From Sideroxydans sp. (GTDB lineage: Bacteria > Pseudomonadota > Gammaproteobacteria > Burkholderiales > Gallionellaceae), in NCBI GenBank assembly GCA_028710605.1, contig JAQTTU010000001.1, forward strand, positions 186,001-250,000: 64,000 nucleotides of DNA, written 5' to 3'. Shown here piece by piece: positions 25,851 through 34,502 of the stretch (position 1 is its first letter; each line of letters opens with the position of its first letter). The notes beneath the pieces are model-generated. The model did no database searches and had not been told where the DNA came from. It worked only from the letters and a program-made list of their open reading frames with translations. Made by a program: the position numbers and the translations under genes.

Positions 25851-26378
25851 ATGGGAAATAAGGGGAATATCGACATACCTTTGCCGAGCGGCATGAAATT
25901 ACTTGAAGACGGCCAGCATGCGCAGGATGCGCTTTGCAACATGCTCAAGGATGTCAAAGGCTTCGAGGTTTTTGACCGCGCCGATCTCGAATTTCTCGCC
26001 CGGCACATGAAGGCTTACCGCGTGCAGGCGGGATCAACCATTTTCCGCGAAGGCGATAGAAACAGCTATTTGAGTGTGCTGATCGAAGGGCGTGTCGGTG
26101 TTTACAAGGAAGACAGCGACGACGAAGTCAAATTTTTCGCCGCCATTTCTCCGGGCAGGATTTTCGGCGAAATTTCGGTGATCGATAACCTCCCGTACTC
26201 GGCCAGCATCGTGGCCGAATCCGATGCCACCATCATCACCATGAGCCGCGAAAGTTTCCGCCAGTGCGTCGATGCCAACCCCGCCATCGGCGTGCGCATG
26301 CTGGACCTCATCGCCAACCTGCTTTGCGCGCGGCTAAGATCCGTCAGCAATCAGCTGGTGGATTACATTGATGTTTAA
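25851..26378 (+). CDS. Cyclic-nucleotide-binding-fold protein without HTH
   Basis: A 175-residue protein with one cNMP-binding beta-barrel (about residues 38-150). The phosphate-binding cassette reads FGEISVIDNLPYSA (105-118): the glutamate is present but the arginine that normally binds the cyclic phosphate is Tyr116. No helix-turn-helix follows, and the chain ends soon after the barrel. So it is a stand-alone regulator or protein-interaction module, perhaps not binding cAMP. ATG 25851 has AGGGAATGA upstream. It sits alone after rlhA. Confidence 0.82.
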   Translation: MGNKGNIDIPLPSGMKLLEDGQHAQDALCNMLKDVKGFEVFDRADLEFLARHMKAYRVQAGSTIFREGDRNSYLSVLIEGRVGVYKEDSDDEVKFFAAISPGRIFGEISVIDNLPYSASIVAESDATIITMSRESFRQCVDANPAIGVRMLDLIANLLCARLRSVSNQLVDYIDV

Positions 26379-26438
26379 CGTCTGAATGTTGCGAGAGGCC
26401 ATGCAGAGGAGCTCCTTTGGGTGCTCCCTGCCTGCCCC

Positions 26439-26864
26439 TCAGCCCTGCGGCACGGTCTTGGCCCACGACAGATACAGCTCCCACTTGGGGTCGGCTTTGG
26501 CTTCGGATTCGATGCGGTAATCGGGATATTTTTGTTTCAGCGCAGGGGCGACTTTTTCGAGTTCGGCATCGCCGCCGAAGTAAAAGAAATATTCGCGCAG
26601 TCCCGCCGATACCAGACGGCGGGTGTAAACCGCCCAGCCGTGGCCGTAGTTCGAGACGAGTTGCAGCAGATCGTTCTCGATCTTGTCCAGCATCTCGGCT
26701 TCTTCTGGATGCCAGTACGATCCTTCCGGTTTTTTCTGACACCACACGCCGACCCACGCGAGATTGGGCAGCTCTTCGCCGGGCAGTTCGCCCACGAAAC
26801 TGTCGTCGAGTAGAACCTGCGATTGGTTGCCGAGGATTTCCGTATCGTATAGTTGCCAAGTCAT
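26439..26864 (-). CDS. DUF695-like hypothetical protein
   Basis: A 141-residue soluble protein beginning MTWQLYDTEILGNQSQVLLD. The pattern of a short N-terminal strand, LDKIENDLLQLV, then AVYTRRLVSAGLREYFFYFGG resembles the DUF695 family, members of which have no known function. There is no signal peptide. Codon use is like the neighbours. It is convergent with the cNMP-fold gene and stands alone on its strand. The family call is by eye. Confidence 0.6.
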   Translation of the reverse strand: MTWQLYDTEILGNQSQVLLDDSFVGELPGEELPNLAWVGVWCQKKPEGSYWHPEEAEMLDKIENDLLQLVSNYGHGWAVYTRRLVSAGLREYFFYFGGDAELEKVAPALKQKYPDYRIESEAKADPKWELYLSWAKTVPQG

Positions 26865-26948
26865 TTGCGTATGTCCGTGTTGGGTGAAAGAAACGGAATT
26901 ATATATTCAGCCGCTTCCCGCAAAGTTCATTTTGCAAGCCGCAACATC

Positions 26949-26992
26949 GTGGAGAAGCCCGTCAATAGGCAATCTTCATGCATGATGCCACG
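26949..26992 (-). repeat. Partial family F repeat
   Basis: GTGGAGAAGCCCGTCAATAGG then CAATCTTCATGCATGATG, a degenerate and incomplete reverse copy of the family at 42175/59407. The rest of the 26865-27152 gap shows nothing recognisable. Confidence 0.6.
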
Positions 26993-27152
26993 CGGCAGCC
27001 GCACTGCATGGCCGCGCTCCATATTTGCTTGCGCTCCCGGTTTATTTTGCAAAATGCCGGAGTATGATGGCGACCGTCGGCGCGGGCTTTGCGCTCGGAT
27101 CTTTTCCGACCTCATTATCTTTTTTCCGCTTTGACTTTTGAAGGAGGGTTTC

Positions 27153-27404
27153 ATGAACAAAATTTTTCTGTTCGTACTCGCGTCTCTCGTCTGGACATCG
27201 GCCAATGCCGGTCAATACAACCCGAAAATGAAGGCGTGCCGCCAGGATTTTGAAAAGTATTGTTTCACCGTCGAAGAAGGCGGAGGCCGCCAGATGAAGT
27301 GTCTCTACGATGTCCGCGACAAACTGACCCCCGCTTGCGCGAAGCTCATCAAGAGTAAATATCCGCGCTATGTGAAGCAGCACAAGAACATGAATGCCCA
27401 GTAG
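27153..27404 (+). CDS. Small secreted cysteine-rich-repeat protein
   Basis: An 83-residue exported protein: signal peptide MNKIFLFVLASLVWTSANA, then one Cys-rich repeat of the GLG1 type with cysteines in ACRQDFEKYCF, MKCLYD and TPACAKLI (C-x7-C ... C ... C spacing). In eukaryotes this repeat is found in Golgi glycoprotein 1; the bacterial forms are short periplasmic proteins of unknown role. GAAGGAGGG precedes ATG 27153, which I prefer over an ATG five codons upstream. A strong terminator follows. Confidence 0.82.
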   Translation: MNKIFLFVLASLVWTSANAGQYNPKMKACRQDFEKYCFTVEEGGGRQMKCLYDVRDKLTPACAKLIKSKYPRYVKQHKNMNAQ

Positions 27405-27442
27405 GAACCGGTTCGCATCCGCAGTTGTTTGTCCATCACAGC

Positions 27443-27475
27443 AAAAAGGCAGCGCTATGCGCTGCCTTTTTTATT
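27443..27475. terminator. Intrinsic terminator, likely bidirectional
   Basis: Stem GGCAGCGC / GCGCTGCC with a TAT loop, AAAAA before and TTTTTTATT after. It serves the Cys-rich-repeat gene on the plus strand and could serve the convergent lipoprotein gene. Confidence 0.9.
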
Positions 27476-27493
27476 GCCACAACCCGGATCGCT

Positions 27494-28105
27494 TCATTCA
27501 TCCGACAGCGCTTTGCCCAGACACGCCGCACTCATCGCGCAGAGTTGCGCCCATGCGCTCAGCGCAAGCTTGTGCTGCCCGTATTCCGAGAAACTTGCCT
27601 TGATGTTGAACACGCTGCCGCTCAGACGCTCGATGCGGTGCGCCTGTATCGTCCCCGCTTCATCGCGGTAAGTTGTTTCTACCGTCACCGCGCCCGTGTC
27701 CAGCGGCACGAAAGCCAGCACGATGCTCACCATGTTGAGCGCGGGCGATACCGGCTGAATGTCTTGCAGGCGGATGTCCATGCGCAAACGCGGGGTGGAA
27801 GCGTGCGGCGTGATAAGTTTGCCGAGTTGCGCTTGCAGCTCCGCGCCCAATTTTTCCTGTTCATTTTTTTGTTGCGCGTTCAGCGATGCATCGGTCTGCA
27901 CTTCAACCCGTTCAAGTGCGAATTGCCCGAAACGCGCCGGGTCGAAACCCGCCCGTTCGTACAGCCGCAGCGATTTATCCTGATGGATGAGCACCAGCCC
28001 GCTGTCGGTAGCAACCTCGTTGCGCACATGTTGCGGCAGACTGGCGCATGCGGCTAGCAGACTCAAACACAGAGCCGCAAACGCGACTTTCTTTTTATTT
28101 TCCAT
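27494..28105 (-). CDS. DUF3313-like lipoprotein
   Basis: A 203-residue lipoprotein: signal MENKKKVAFAALCLSLLAAC with lipobox LAAC. The mature chain has ERAGFDPARFGQFALERVEV and LRMDIRLQDIQPVSPALN, reminiscent of the DUF3313 family of outer-membrane lipoproteins; a later hydrophobic strand pair follows. The function is unknown. Its start lies inside the end of the tetR gene (11-base overlap), so it is the last gene of an Acg-like/TetR/lipoprotein operon. Confidence 0.7.
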   Translation of the reverse strand: MENKKKVAFAALCLSLLAACASLPQHVRNEVATDSGLVLIHQDKSLRLYERAGFDPARFGQFALERVEVQTDASLNAQQKNEQEKLGAELQAQLGKLITPHASTPRLRMDIRLQDIQPVSPALNMVSIVLAFVPLDTGAVTVETTYRDEAGTIQAHRIERLSGSVFNIKASFSEYGQHKLALSAWAQLCAMSAACLGKALSDE

Positions 28106-28763
28106 GCGGCATCCCCCCGTTGCTTAGCATGCGCGGCACCAACCATGCGATGCCGTGTTTGATTGCATCCCAACCTTGCTCTTGCTGGATCGGGATGCCG
28201 CTCCATGCCACCGTGCGCCGCGCGCGCACCATCAAATGCAGCGCGCCCGCCACGATAAGGTTGATGCTGACGTTGAGTTCGACCGTGTCGGGATGGGTGT
28301 CGCCGCCCAGCACTTTCGCCACCTGCCTGCCCCACTCTTCTCGGACTTCGTCCAGCACTTGCGACAGCGCGTTGGGCGCGTCGATTTCCATCGCCAGAAT
28401 CTCAATGGTCAGCGGGCGTTTGCGCAGCGCGTCGATGAAGCGCGACAGGAAAGCGGTGAGCAATTCTGCGATGGGTTGTTCGCGCAATGCGGCGATGTCC
28501 GGCAACAGCTCTTCGATACTTGTCCAGAAATTTCCGCGCTCGCCGAAGGCGCGCAGCAGCTCGGGCAAGCCGCCGTAGTAACGGTAAATGAGCACCTTAT
28601 CCACGCCCGCCTGACGTGCGATTTCATTGATGCCCAGCGCGGAGAAACCGTCGCGCGCCAATATCTGCTCGACGGCGGCGAGAATCTTTTCTTCGGTCGC
28701 GGCGCGGTCGCGCGTGCGCGGCGCTTCTTTGGTTTTCTTGCTGCCGGATAGGCTGGCGCTCAT
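28095..28763 (-). CDS. TetR-family transcriptional regulator
   Basis: A 222-residue TetR-type repressor. After a basic leader (MSASLSGSKKTKEAPRTRDR) the HTH domain spans about residues 22-70: ILAAVEQILARDGFSALGIN, EIARQAGVDKVLIYRYYGG. The rest is an all-helical ligand domain. The ATG overlaps the stop of the flavoprotein gene (ATGA) and the end overlaps the lipoprotein start, so all three are one transcription unit. The regulator probably controls this operon itself, from the gap upstream of 29917. The ligand is unknown. Confidence 0.9.
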   Translation of the reverse strand: MSASLSGSKKTKEAPRTRDRAATEEKILAAVEQILARDGFSALGINEIARQAGVDKVLIYRYYGGLPELLRAFGERGNFWTSIEELLPDIAALREQPIAELLTAFLSRFIDALRKRPLTIEILAMEIDAPNALSQVLDEVREEWGRQVAKVLGGDTHPDTVELNVSINLIVAGALHLMVRARRTVAWSGIPIQQEQGWDAIKHGIAWLVPRMLSNGGMPHGK

Positions 28764-29917
28764 GTCGCACTCCTGATGAGATCGCTCAATTTTCTGCGCG
28801 GCGCGGGCGCAGTATCCGGCGCATAACCGATGCGCGCCAGCATTTGAATGGTGTCGCGTTGCGGGTCGGTGCCGAGGTCGCGGTGCAAGCCGAGAAATTG
28901 TTCGCGCATCTCGGGGTACTCCTGCAATGCCTGCGACATCGGATGCAGGGCGACACCGCACTGCGTCGCTGCGAGTTGCATGCGCACAAACGCGCGCCCC
29001 GCCTCGACTTGCTGGCTGCGCGAGTTGCCGCGCGTCACCTGCCATATCCAGCCCATCGCCGAATTCGCCAGCGGCACGACGCTGTCGCGCATCCTCTCCG
29101 AGGCCATTGAACCGGGCGCAGGCGGCGCATCGCGGCGGAACAAACCGATGGCTGCGGCGAACTCCGGCACGATGCCGGTCACGGTGAGGCCGTCTCGGTG
29201 CGCTTCGATTTCCTGCTGCCCGACGCGCAGCATCTGCAACGTTTCCATGACCGCCGCATCGGTCTGCTGCTCCGCCATCCACGCCGCCGCAGCGCGACTG
29301 CGCAATTTGTTCACTTGCCCGATTTCCAGCGTCGCGCCGATTTGCATGGCGGGTCGTTGCGCGGCGAGCACGATGGCATCCAGTTTTTCCTTGGGCACGG
29401 GGCGCTGTACATCGAACGGCATACGGTTGGTGCGCCGCAGCAGCACTTGCGCGAACAGCGGATCACTGACCGCCTGCGCCGAGCGTCGAAACGTCAGCCT
29501 CGCCAGCGGTCGGCCGTCCACCGCATTCGCGCCGAATTCGCCATCGGGAAACAGCACCACCTCGCTCGCAAATCCATCCGCGCCAGCCGCCATCACCAGC
29601 AACTCGATGAACGTGCCGTGCCCGATCACGATCTGTCTGCTATAGGGATCGGTCGCGGGCAACAGGCGCTGCTTGTCCACATACAGCGTCAACTCGTCCG
29701 GCTGCGCGCGCAAATCGACCAGCCAGGGCTGGATGTTGTGCGGATTGGGCGCGAGCAGCGCGTAACTCAGCCAGCGCAGCCGGTTATCCTGCTTGGCAGC
29801 CGGGCCTTGCCAAGCCTCAGTTGATGCGACTTTCACCGTCGTGCATCCCGTCTGTCCAAAGCCTGCTCCCACCAGCAAACCGCCGCCGACCAGGCGGATA
29901 AAATCGCGTCGTTGCAT
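28760..29917 (-). CDS. Acg-like nitroreductase-fold protein, twin-arginine signal
   Basis: A 385-residue protein. MQRRDFIRLVGGGLLVGAGF is a twin-arginine-type signal, and the following GC may also be lipidated (GQTGC). The rest matches the Acg family, a double-length nitroreductase fold with one FMN pocket usually capped by its own lid: ALLAPNPHNIQPW, RRTNRMPFD and VALHPMSQALQEYPEMR. Acg of Mycobacterium is thought to sequester FMN rather than reduce substrates; the role here is open. It heads the operon with tetR and a lipoprotein gene. Confidence 0.82.
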   Translation of the reverse strand: MQRRDFIRLVGGGLLVGAGFGQTGCTTVKVASTEAWQGPAAKQDNRLRWLSYALLAPNPHNIQPWLVDLRAQPDELTLYVDKQRLLPATDPYSRQIVIGHGTFIELLVMAAGADGFASEVVLFPDGEFGANAVDGRPLARLTFRRSAQAVSDPLFAQVLLRRTNRMPFDVQRPVPKEKLDAIVLAAQRPAMQIGATLEIGQVNKLRSRAAAAWMAEQQTDAAVMETLQMLRVGQQEIEAHRDGLTVTGIVPEFAAAIGLFRRDAPPAPGSMASERMRDSVVPLANSAMGWIWQVTRGNSRSQQVEAGRAFVRMQLAATQCGVALHPMSQALQEYPEMREQFLGLHRDLGTDPQRDTIQMLARIGYAPDTAPAPRRKLSDLIRSAT

Positions 29918-30145
29918 TGTCTCCCCCCTCTTCCTGAGCCTTGAGTCTTGCGTCTTGTCACTTGTCGGTGACTTTAAGCGAGGGGCGGTGAATTGGTCAA
30001 GCCGAATTTTTGAATCCCATTTTTTGGCATTGCCCGCTCAGTGCATTAACGCACAGAGAATTCATCGGGAAAGAGCGGTGCTCCCGTTGGCGCCGATGCA
30101 CTTTCCGCAGCGGATTGCGTTCAATCAACCAATAAGGAGTTCGAC

Positions 30146-30367
30146 ATGAACTGGGATCGTATCGCAGGCAACTGGAAGCTACTCAAAGGCAACGTCACGC
30201 AGCAGTGGGGAATGTTTAGCGACGATGAATTTGATGTGTTGCACGGAAAACACGAACAAGTAGCCGGAAAAATTCTGAAGTCGTATGCCATCAACCGTGA
30301 CGAAGCCAACAAGCAGCTTGGCGCATGGCTGGCACGGCAAGAATTGATGCCGCAAAAGCGGCATTGA
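30146..30367 (+). CDS. CsbD-family stress protein
   Basis: A 73-residue soluble protein starting MNWDRIAGNWKLLKGNVTQQWG, the signature of the CsbD family (B. subtilis CsbD is sigma-B controlled; E. coli YjbJ is abundant in stationary phase). A central GKHEQVAGKILKSYAI is also conserved. AAGGAG lies nine bases upstream. It is monocistronic. The molecular function is unknown. Confidence 0.92.
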   Translation: MNWDRIAGNWKLLKGNVTQQWGMFSDDEFDVLHGKHEQVAGKILKSYAINRDEANKQLGAWLARQELMPQKRH

Positions 30368-30569
30368 ACCCGCGTCAATCTCATGCGGCTTGAGGAATGA
30401 AAATTTTCCGCTGCCGAAACCGGCAATCCCCCTGTAGCGCCAAGGCTTACGCGGCACAAAAGCTGTAAGTATTTGTAAGTTTTGATATGTAAAGTATTTG
30501 CTATTGTTGCCCCGCAAACGCTATGGCACGATGTTCGCGTCTGCAATAAAAATAATATCGGGAGTTGTA

Positions 30570-32618
30570 ATGGGAGGTTTCATCGAGAATTTCAAACACC
30601 TCACGCTGGGGCGTTTGCTCATCATGATTTCGCTCGTGGCGGTGGCGGTTTCTTTCCTGCTGATTTTCTTTTTATCGCAGATCGTCAGAGATCATGCCGT
30701 GCATACTTTGGCGCGCGAGGATGCGCGGCAGACTTCCAAACTGGTGTTCCAGAGTTTGTATTCCGCCATGCGCAAAGGCTGGAACAAGCAGGAGATCAAC
30801 GATTCCATCCAGCGCCTGAACTCATCGTTTCCCGATTTGAGGATACGCGTTTTTCGCGGCGAAGCGGTGGCCGCGCAGTTCGGTGCGATGCAGGGCGAAC
30901 TGGATCAAATCGGCCGCGATGCCGCGCTGGCGCAGGCATTGCAGAGCGGCCAGGAAGCGTTGACCTTCCCCGACAAGAATTCCATCCGCTACCTGTTTCC
31001 GGTGGTGGCCACCGAGGAATGTCTGGTGTGCCATACTCAGTCGCACGTGGGCGCGGTGCACGGCGTGATCGACATCACCTACCCGATCACTTCGCTGAAA
31101 GTGTCGTTCGACGATGTGATCAATTCGATTGTCGCTTACACCTTGTTCACCATCCTGCTGGTGTTCGCCATTCTGTATTTGAAGCTGCGTTTCCTGGTCG
31201 CCAACCCCATCGCCAACCTGGTGGGCGTAATGCGCAAGATGACGCTGGATATGGATTTAAACCAGCGCGTCAAAAGCAACAACTGGCTGATCGAACTCAA
31301 ACACCTGACCGAGTATTTCAACCACCTGCTGCAAACGGTGCAGGATTACAACGCCAAGCTGGAAGAAATGTCGGTGCGCGACCCGCTGACCGGAATGTAC
31401 AACCGGCGCAAGTTCAACGAATTTCTGCGCTACGAAATCATCCGCGCGGAACGCCACGAACACGGCTTTTCGCTCATCATGATCGACCTGGATAACTTCA
31501 AGTACATCAACGACACCTACGGCCATCCCATCGGCGACATGGTGCTCAAGGAACTGACGGCAATGCTGCTCGAAGGGCTGCGCAAAGGCGACGTGCTGGC
31601 GCGCATGGGCGGCGACGAATTCGCCATCATCCTGCCGGAAACGCCGGTCGCCAACGGCATATTGGTGGCGAACAAATTGCACCAGAAACTGGTCGGGCGC
31701 GAGTTCGAATTGCCGGTCGGCAAAATACGCACCACGGCCAGTTTCAGCATGGTGAGCTATCCCGAGGACGGCAAAACCGAGGACGAGCTGTATGCCGCGA
31801 TGGACGTGGTTTTATACAAAGCCAAAATGCACGGCAAGAACCAGGTCATGGTGGCCGATCCTGCTGAGGACCGCAGCATGATGACCGTCTTCAAGCAGGG
31901 CGATTTCCTGCGCAGCGCGCTGCGCGAGGACAGGATAGAAGCCTTCCTGCAACCCATCGTCGAACTGAAAACCAATACGGTGATGGCCTTTGAAGTGCTG
32001 GTGCGCATCCGCGACAACGGCAAAATCATCCAGGCGTGCGACTTTATCGAAGTGGCCGAAGAGTTGGGCATGGCGCAGGAACTCGACCGCGAACTATTCC
32101 GCAAGGGTCTGGCGCATTACGCGTATATCGCCAAAATACATCCGCAGGCCAAAATGTTTTTCAACCTGTTCCCGCGCACCTTCAGCAATTTCGAATGGGT
32201 GCGCGGCATTCCCGCCATGGTGCGCGCGGCGGGCGTGCCCTGCGAAAACATCGTGCTGGAAATCACCGAGCGCGAAGCCCTGCCCAACCTGATGCAGGTG
32301 CGCGCGATGATAGAAGAGCTGCGCGCCAGCAAAATCTCGGTGGCGCTGGACGATTTCGGCAGCGGCTTCTCGTCGTTCCTGTACCTGAAATATCTGGAGA
32401 TCGACTACGTCAAAATCGAGGGCAGCTTCATCCGCCAGATCGTCGCCGACCAGCGCGACCGCATCATGGTCGAACACATCAACAGCATGGCGCACCAGTT
32501 CGGTTTGAAGACCGTGGCCGAATTCGTCGAAGATGAAATGACCGCGCAGATACTCGCCGAGATCGGCGTGGATTACGCGCAGGGCTATTACTACGGGCGG
32601 CCCGCGTTGCCGGAGTGA
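30570..32618 (+). CDS. Membrane GGDEF-EAL protein with a periplasmic CxxCH sensor domain
   Basis: 682 residues, predicted to make and/or hydrolyse cyclic di-GMP. The layout is TM1 about 14-36, a periplasmic domain of about 150 residues with one c-type haem site CLVCH (151-155), TM2 about 188-206, a HAMP-like linker, GGDEF at 347-351 with MIDLDNFKYINDTYGH, then an EAL-type domain from about 440. The EAL triplet is EVL, but the catalytic residues look intact (LEITERE, ALDDFGSGFSS, DYVKIEGSFI, KTVAEFVE). The periplasmic part resembles the Tll0287-like haem-binding fold. ATG 30570 has CGGGAG six bases upstream. Redox or gas sensing is inferred. Confidence 0.9.
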   Translation: MGGFIENFKHLTLGRLLIMISLVAVAVSFLLIFFLSQIVRDHAVHTLAREDARQTSKLVFQSLYSAMRKGWNKQEINDSIQRLNSSFPDLRIRVFRGEAVAAQFGAMQGELDQIGRDAALAQALQSGQEALTFPDKNSIRYLFPVVATEECLVCHTQSHVGAVHGVIDITYPITSLKVSFDDVINSIVAYTLFTILLVFAILYLKLRFLVANPIANLVGVMRKMTLDMDLNQRVKSNNWLIELKHLTEYFNHLLQTVQDYNAKLEEMSVRDPLTGMYNRRKFNEFLRYEIIRAERHEHGFSLIMIDLDNFKYINDTYGHPIGDMVLKELTAMLLEGLRKGDVLARMGGDEFAIILPETPVANGILVANKLHQKLVGREFELPVGKIRTTASFSMVSYPEDGKTEDELYAAMDVVLYKAKMHGKNQVMVADPAEDRSMMTVFKQGDFLRSALREDRIEAFLQPIVELKTNTVMAFEVLVRIRDNGKIIQACDFIEVAEELGMAQELDRELFRKGLAHYAYIAKIHPQAKMFFNLFPRTFSNFEWVRGIPAMVRAAGVPCENIVLEITEREALPNLMQVRAMIEELRASKISVALDDFGSGFSSFLYLKYLEIDYVKIEGSFIRQIVADQRDRIMVEHINSMAHQFGLKTVAEFVEDEMTAQILAEIGVDYAQGYYYGRPALPE

Positions 32619-32634
32619 AGCTGTTGGCTGGTTT

Positions 32635-32715
32635 GGTAGGATGGGTGGAGCGCAGCGATACCCATCGTAGATTGAAAATTATTGATGGGTATCGCTGCGC
32701 TCCACCCATCCTACC
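32635..32715. repeat. Family G inverted repeat
   Basis: GGTAGGATGGGTGGAGCGCA and its exact complement, extended to about 32-bp arms, around a 17-bp AT-rich loop. It lies between the convergent GGDEF-EAL and histidine kinase genes and may end transcription in both directions. Confidence 0.9.
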
Positions 32716-32727
32716 TGCTGTTTCAAA

Positions 32728-34062
32728 TTACGAGTTGAGCGGCAACACCACATGCGCTTCCAGCCCACCCGCCGGATGGTTCATCAAAATCAACTCCCCG
32801 TTGTGGCGTTGCACGATGTTGCGCGCGATGGAAAGTCCCAGCCCCGTGCCGCCGGTTTCGCGCGAGCGCGAATGTTCGATGCGGTAGAACGGGGTGAACA
32901 CTTTTTCCAGCAGTTCCGGCGCGATGCCGGGGCCAGAATCGCGGATACGGATGTGGCACTGGCGCGCGTCGCGGCGCAGCGACACTTCGGCGCGCTGGCC
33001 GTATTTCACGGCGTTGTCCAGCAGGTTGGACAGCGCGCGGCGCAAGGCCAGCGGGTACGCTTTCAGTTGCACCGGCGTGTGCTCGATGTAGGCCACCGGT
33101 TGTCCGGCATCCGCTGAGTCGCTGCACAAACTATCCAGCAGCGAATCGAGATCGAGCAGTTGTTTTTCCTCGCTGCTATCCAGACTGCGCGCCAGTTCCA
33201 AGCCCTCCTGCAACATCTGCTGCATGGCCTGCATGTCGCCCACCAGTTTGTTGCGCAAGGTTTCGTCCGGCAGTTTTTCCAGACGCAAGCGCATGCGCGT
33301 CAGCGGCGTTTGCAAATCATGAGTGATCGCGGCCAGCATGCCGGTACGCTCGCGCACGTCTTCGTAAATGCGTTGCTGCATGCGGTTGAACGCGCGCGTG
33401 GCGGCGCGCACTTCGTTGCTGCCCTGCTCCGGCAACGTTTCGCCCGCGCGCGAAATGTCCAGCCGGTCGGCGGCATCGGCCAGTTGCCGCAACGGTCGCG
33501 TGGCGATGCGCGCCACCAGCCAGGCCAGCAGGCCGATGCACAGCGCGAACAGCAGCAGCGCGCTCCACACCGGCGGCGGCGAACGCATGGGCGGCACGGG
33601 AACGGTCAGCGCCAGCGTGCTGCCGTCCTGCAAAGTGAGGTTCAAACGCTGGCACTGCGGCGGTGCCGGCATGCGCCGCCGCCATCCCGGAGCGTCATCG
33701 CCGCAGGCGAAATTCCCGGCCAGTTCGGCTTCGACCTTCACCTCTTCCAGACGCTGATGCAACGCCTCTTCCAGCGCCGTATCCCGTTCACCCAGCCCGG
33801 ACACAACGCCGCGCATCAGATGCCCGCGAATGCCCATGCCGTGCGGCTCGCGCAAAAAATCTTCGCGCTGCGGCGGCGGCATTTTTTCCAGCGTCTCGAC
33901 CAGCGAGGCGATCTCGCCGGACAGATGCTGGGCGCGCACGCGCTCGAACATTTCCTGCTGCCGCGAATGGGTGAACAGCACCGTACCGGCGGCGGCCACG
34001 ATCATGCCCAGCAACAAAATCAGAAACAGGCGACCGTGCATGGAACGGAAAATTGTTGTCAT
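32728..34062 (-). CDS. Sensor histidine kinase (EnvZ/CpxA-like)
   Basis: About 444 residues: TM1 (10-30), a periplasmic region of about 130 residues with two cysteines (FACGDDAP, PPQCQRL), TM2, HAMP, H-box AITHDLQTPLTRMRLR with the phospho-accepting His, N-box ALSNLLDNAVKYGQ, G1 DSGPGIAPE and G2 GGTGLGLSIA. I take ATG 34062; a TTG four codons upstream is also possible. It pairs with the OmpR-type regulator upstream on the same strand, but 440 bp of repeats lie between the two. The nearby Spy-like and efflux genes suggest an envelope-stress sensor. Confidence 0.93.
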   Translation of the reverse strand: MTTIFRSMHGRLFLILLLGMIVAAAGTVLFTHSRQQEMFERVRAQHLSGEIASLVETLEKMPPPQREDFLREPHGMGIRGHLMRGVVSGLGERDTALEEALHQRLEEVKVEAELAGNFACGDDAPGWRRRMPAPPQCQRLNLTLQDGSTLALTVPVPPMRSPPPVWSALLLFALCIGLLAWLVARIATRPLRQLADAADRLDISRAGETLPEQGSNEVRAATRAFNRMQQRIYEDVRERTGMLAAITHDLQTPLTRMRLRLEKLPDETLRNKLVGDMQAMQQMLQEGLELARSLDSSEEKQLLDLDSLLDSLCSDSADAGQPVAYIEHTPVQLKAYPLALRRALSNLLDNAVKYGQRAEVSLRRDARQCHIRIRDSGPGIAPELLEKVFTPFYRIEHSRSRETGGTGLGLSIARNIVQRHNGELILMNHPAGGLEAHVVLPLNS

Positions 34063-34230
34063 TTCATTTACCAAAAAACAAATTTAGCCACGGATGTACA
34101 CGGATGAAACACGGATTTTATAAATGAAAATTCCCTGAAATATGTATCACTCTGCGCGTGTCGATCAATCGTCACGACTTCAGGTTTTATCTGTGTTAAT
34201 CCCTGATAGTTCATTAGGCCGAGCGTGCTT

Positions 34231-34281
34231 GCAGGAGCGAGCCAGATCGCGAAAGCACTTCGCGAGCAAGCTCGCTCCTAC
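34231..34281. repeat. Family A palindromic repeat
   Basis: GCAGGAGCGAGC with the complement of GTAGGAGCGAGCTTGCTCGC; the left half is degenerate. It is nested inside the family K pair. Confidence 0.8.
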
Positions 34282-34305
34282 AGTGAAAATACGGCTAACG
34301 GATAA

Positions 34306-34473
34306 TCCGGGTTTATCCCAAATAATCCATTAGAACCGAACTCACTCCTTCCCCCTTGCAGGGGGAAGGCTGGGATGGGGGTAGAGTTGCTGAACGGCCA
34401 CATTTCTACCCCCTCCCTAACCCTCCCCCTGCAAGGGGGAGGGGACGTTTCGGCTAATGAATTATCTGGGTTA
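34306..34473. repeat. Composite element L, copy 1
   Basis: Ends AATAATCCATTAGAACCGAA and CGGCTAATGAATTAT in opposite orientation enclose CTTCCCCCTTGCAGGGGGAA, a short variable middle and CCCTCCCCCTGCAAGGGGGA. Copies 2 and 3 are at 59323 and 60370. Confidence 0.85.
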
Positions 34474-34502
34474 ATCCGTGTGCATCCGTGGCTGACTGAT
34501 TC

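Larger units (their letters stand above)
34086..34493. repeat. Family K inverted repeat pair (outer arms)
   Basis: AGCCACGGATGTACACGGAT at the left and its complement ATCCGTGTGCATCCGTGGCT at the right, one mismatch. A single arm of the same family is at 39940-39962. Confidence 0.85.
34063..34502. other. 440-bp repeat block between regulator and kinase genes
   Basis: No gene is present. Outer family K arms (34086-34118 and 34468-34493) enclose a family A palindrome (34231-34281) and a composite element L (34306-34473) that itself contains family E arms. Almost the whole gap is accounted for by nested repeats. Confidence 0.8.
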
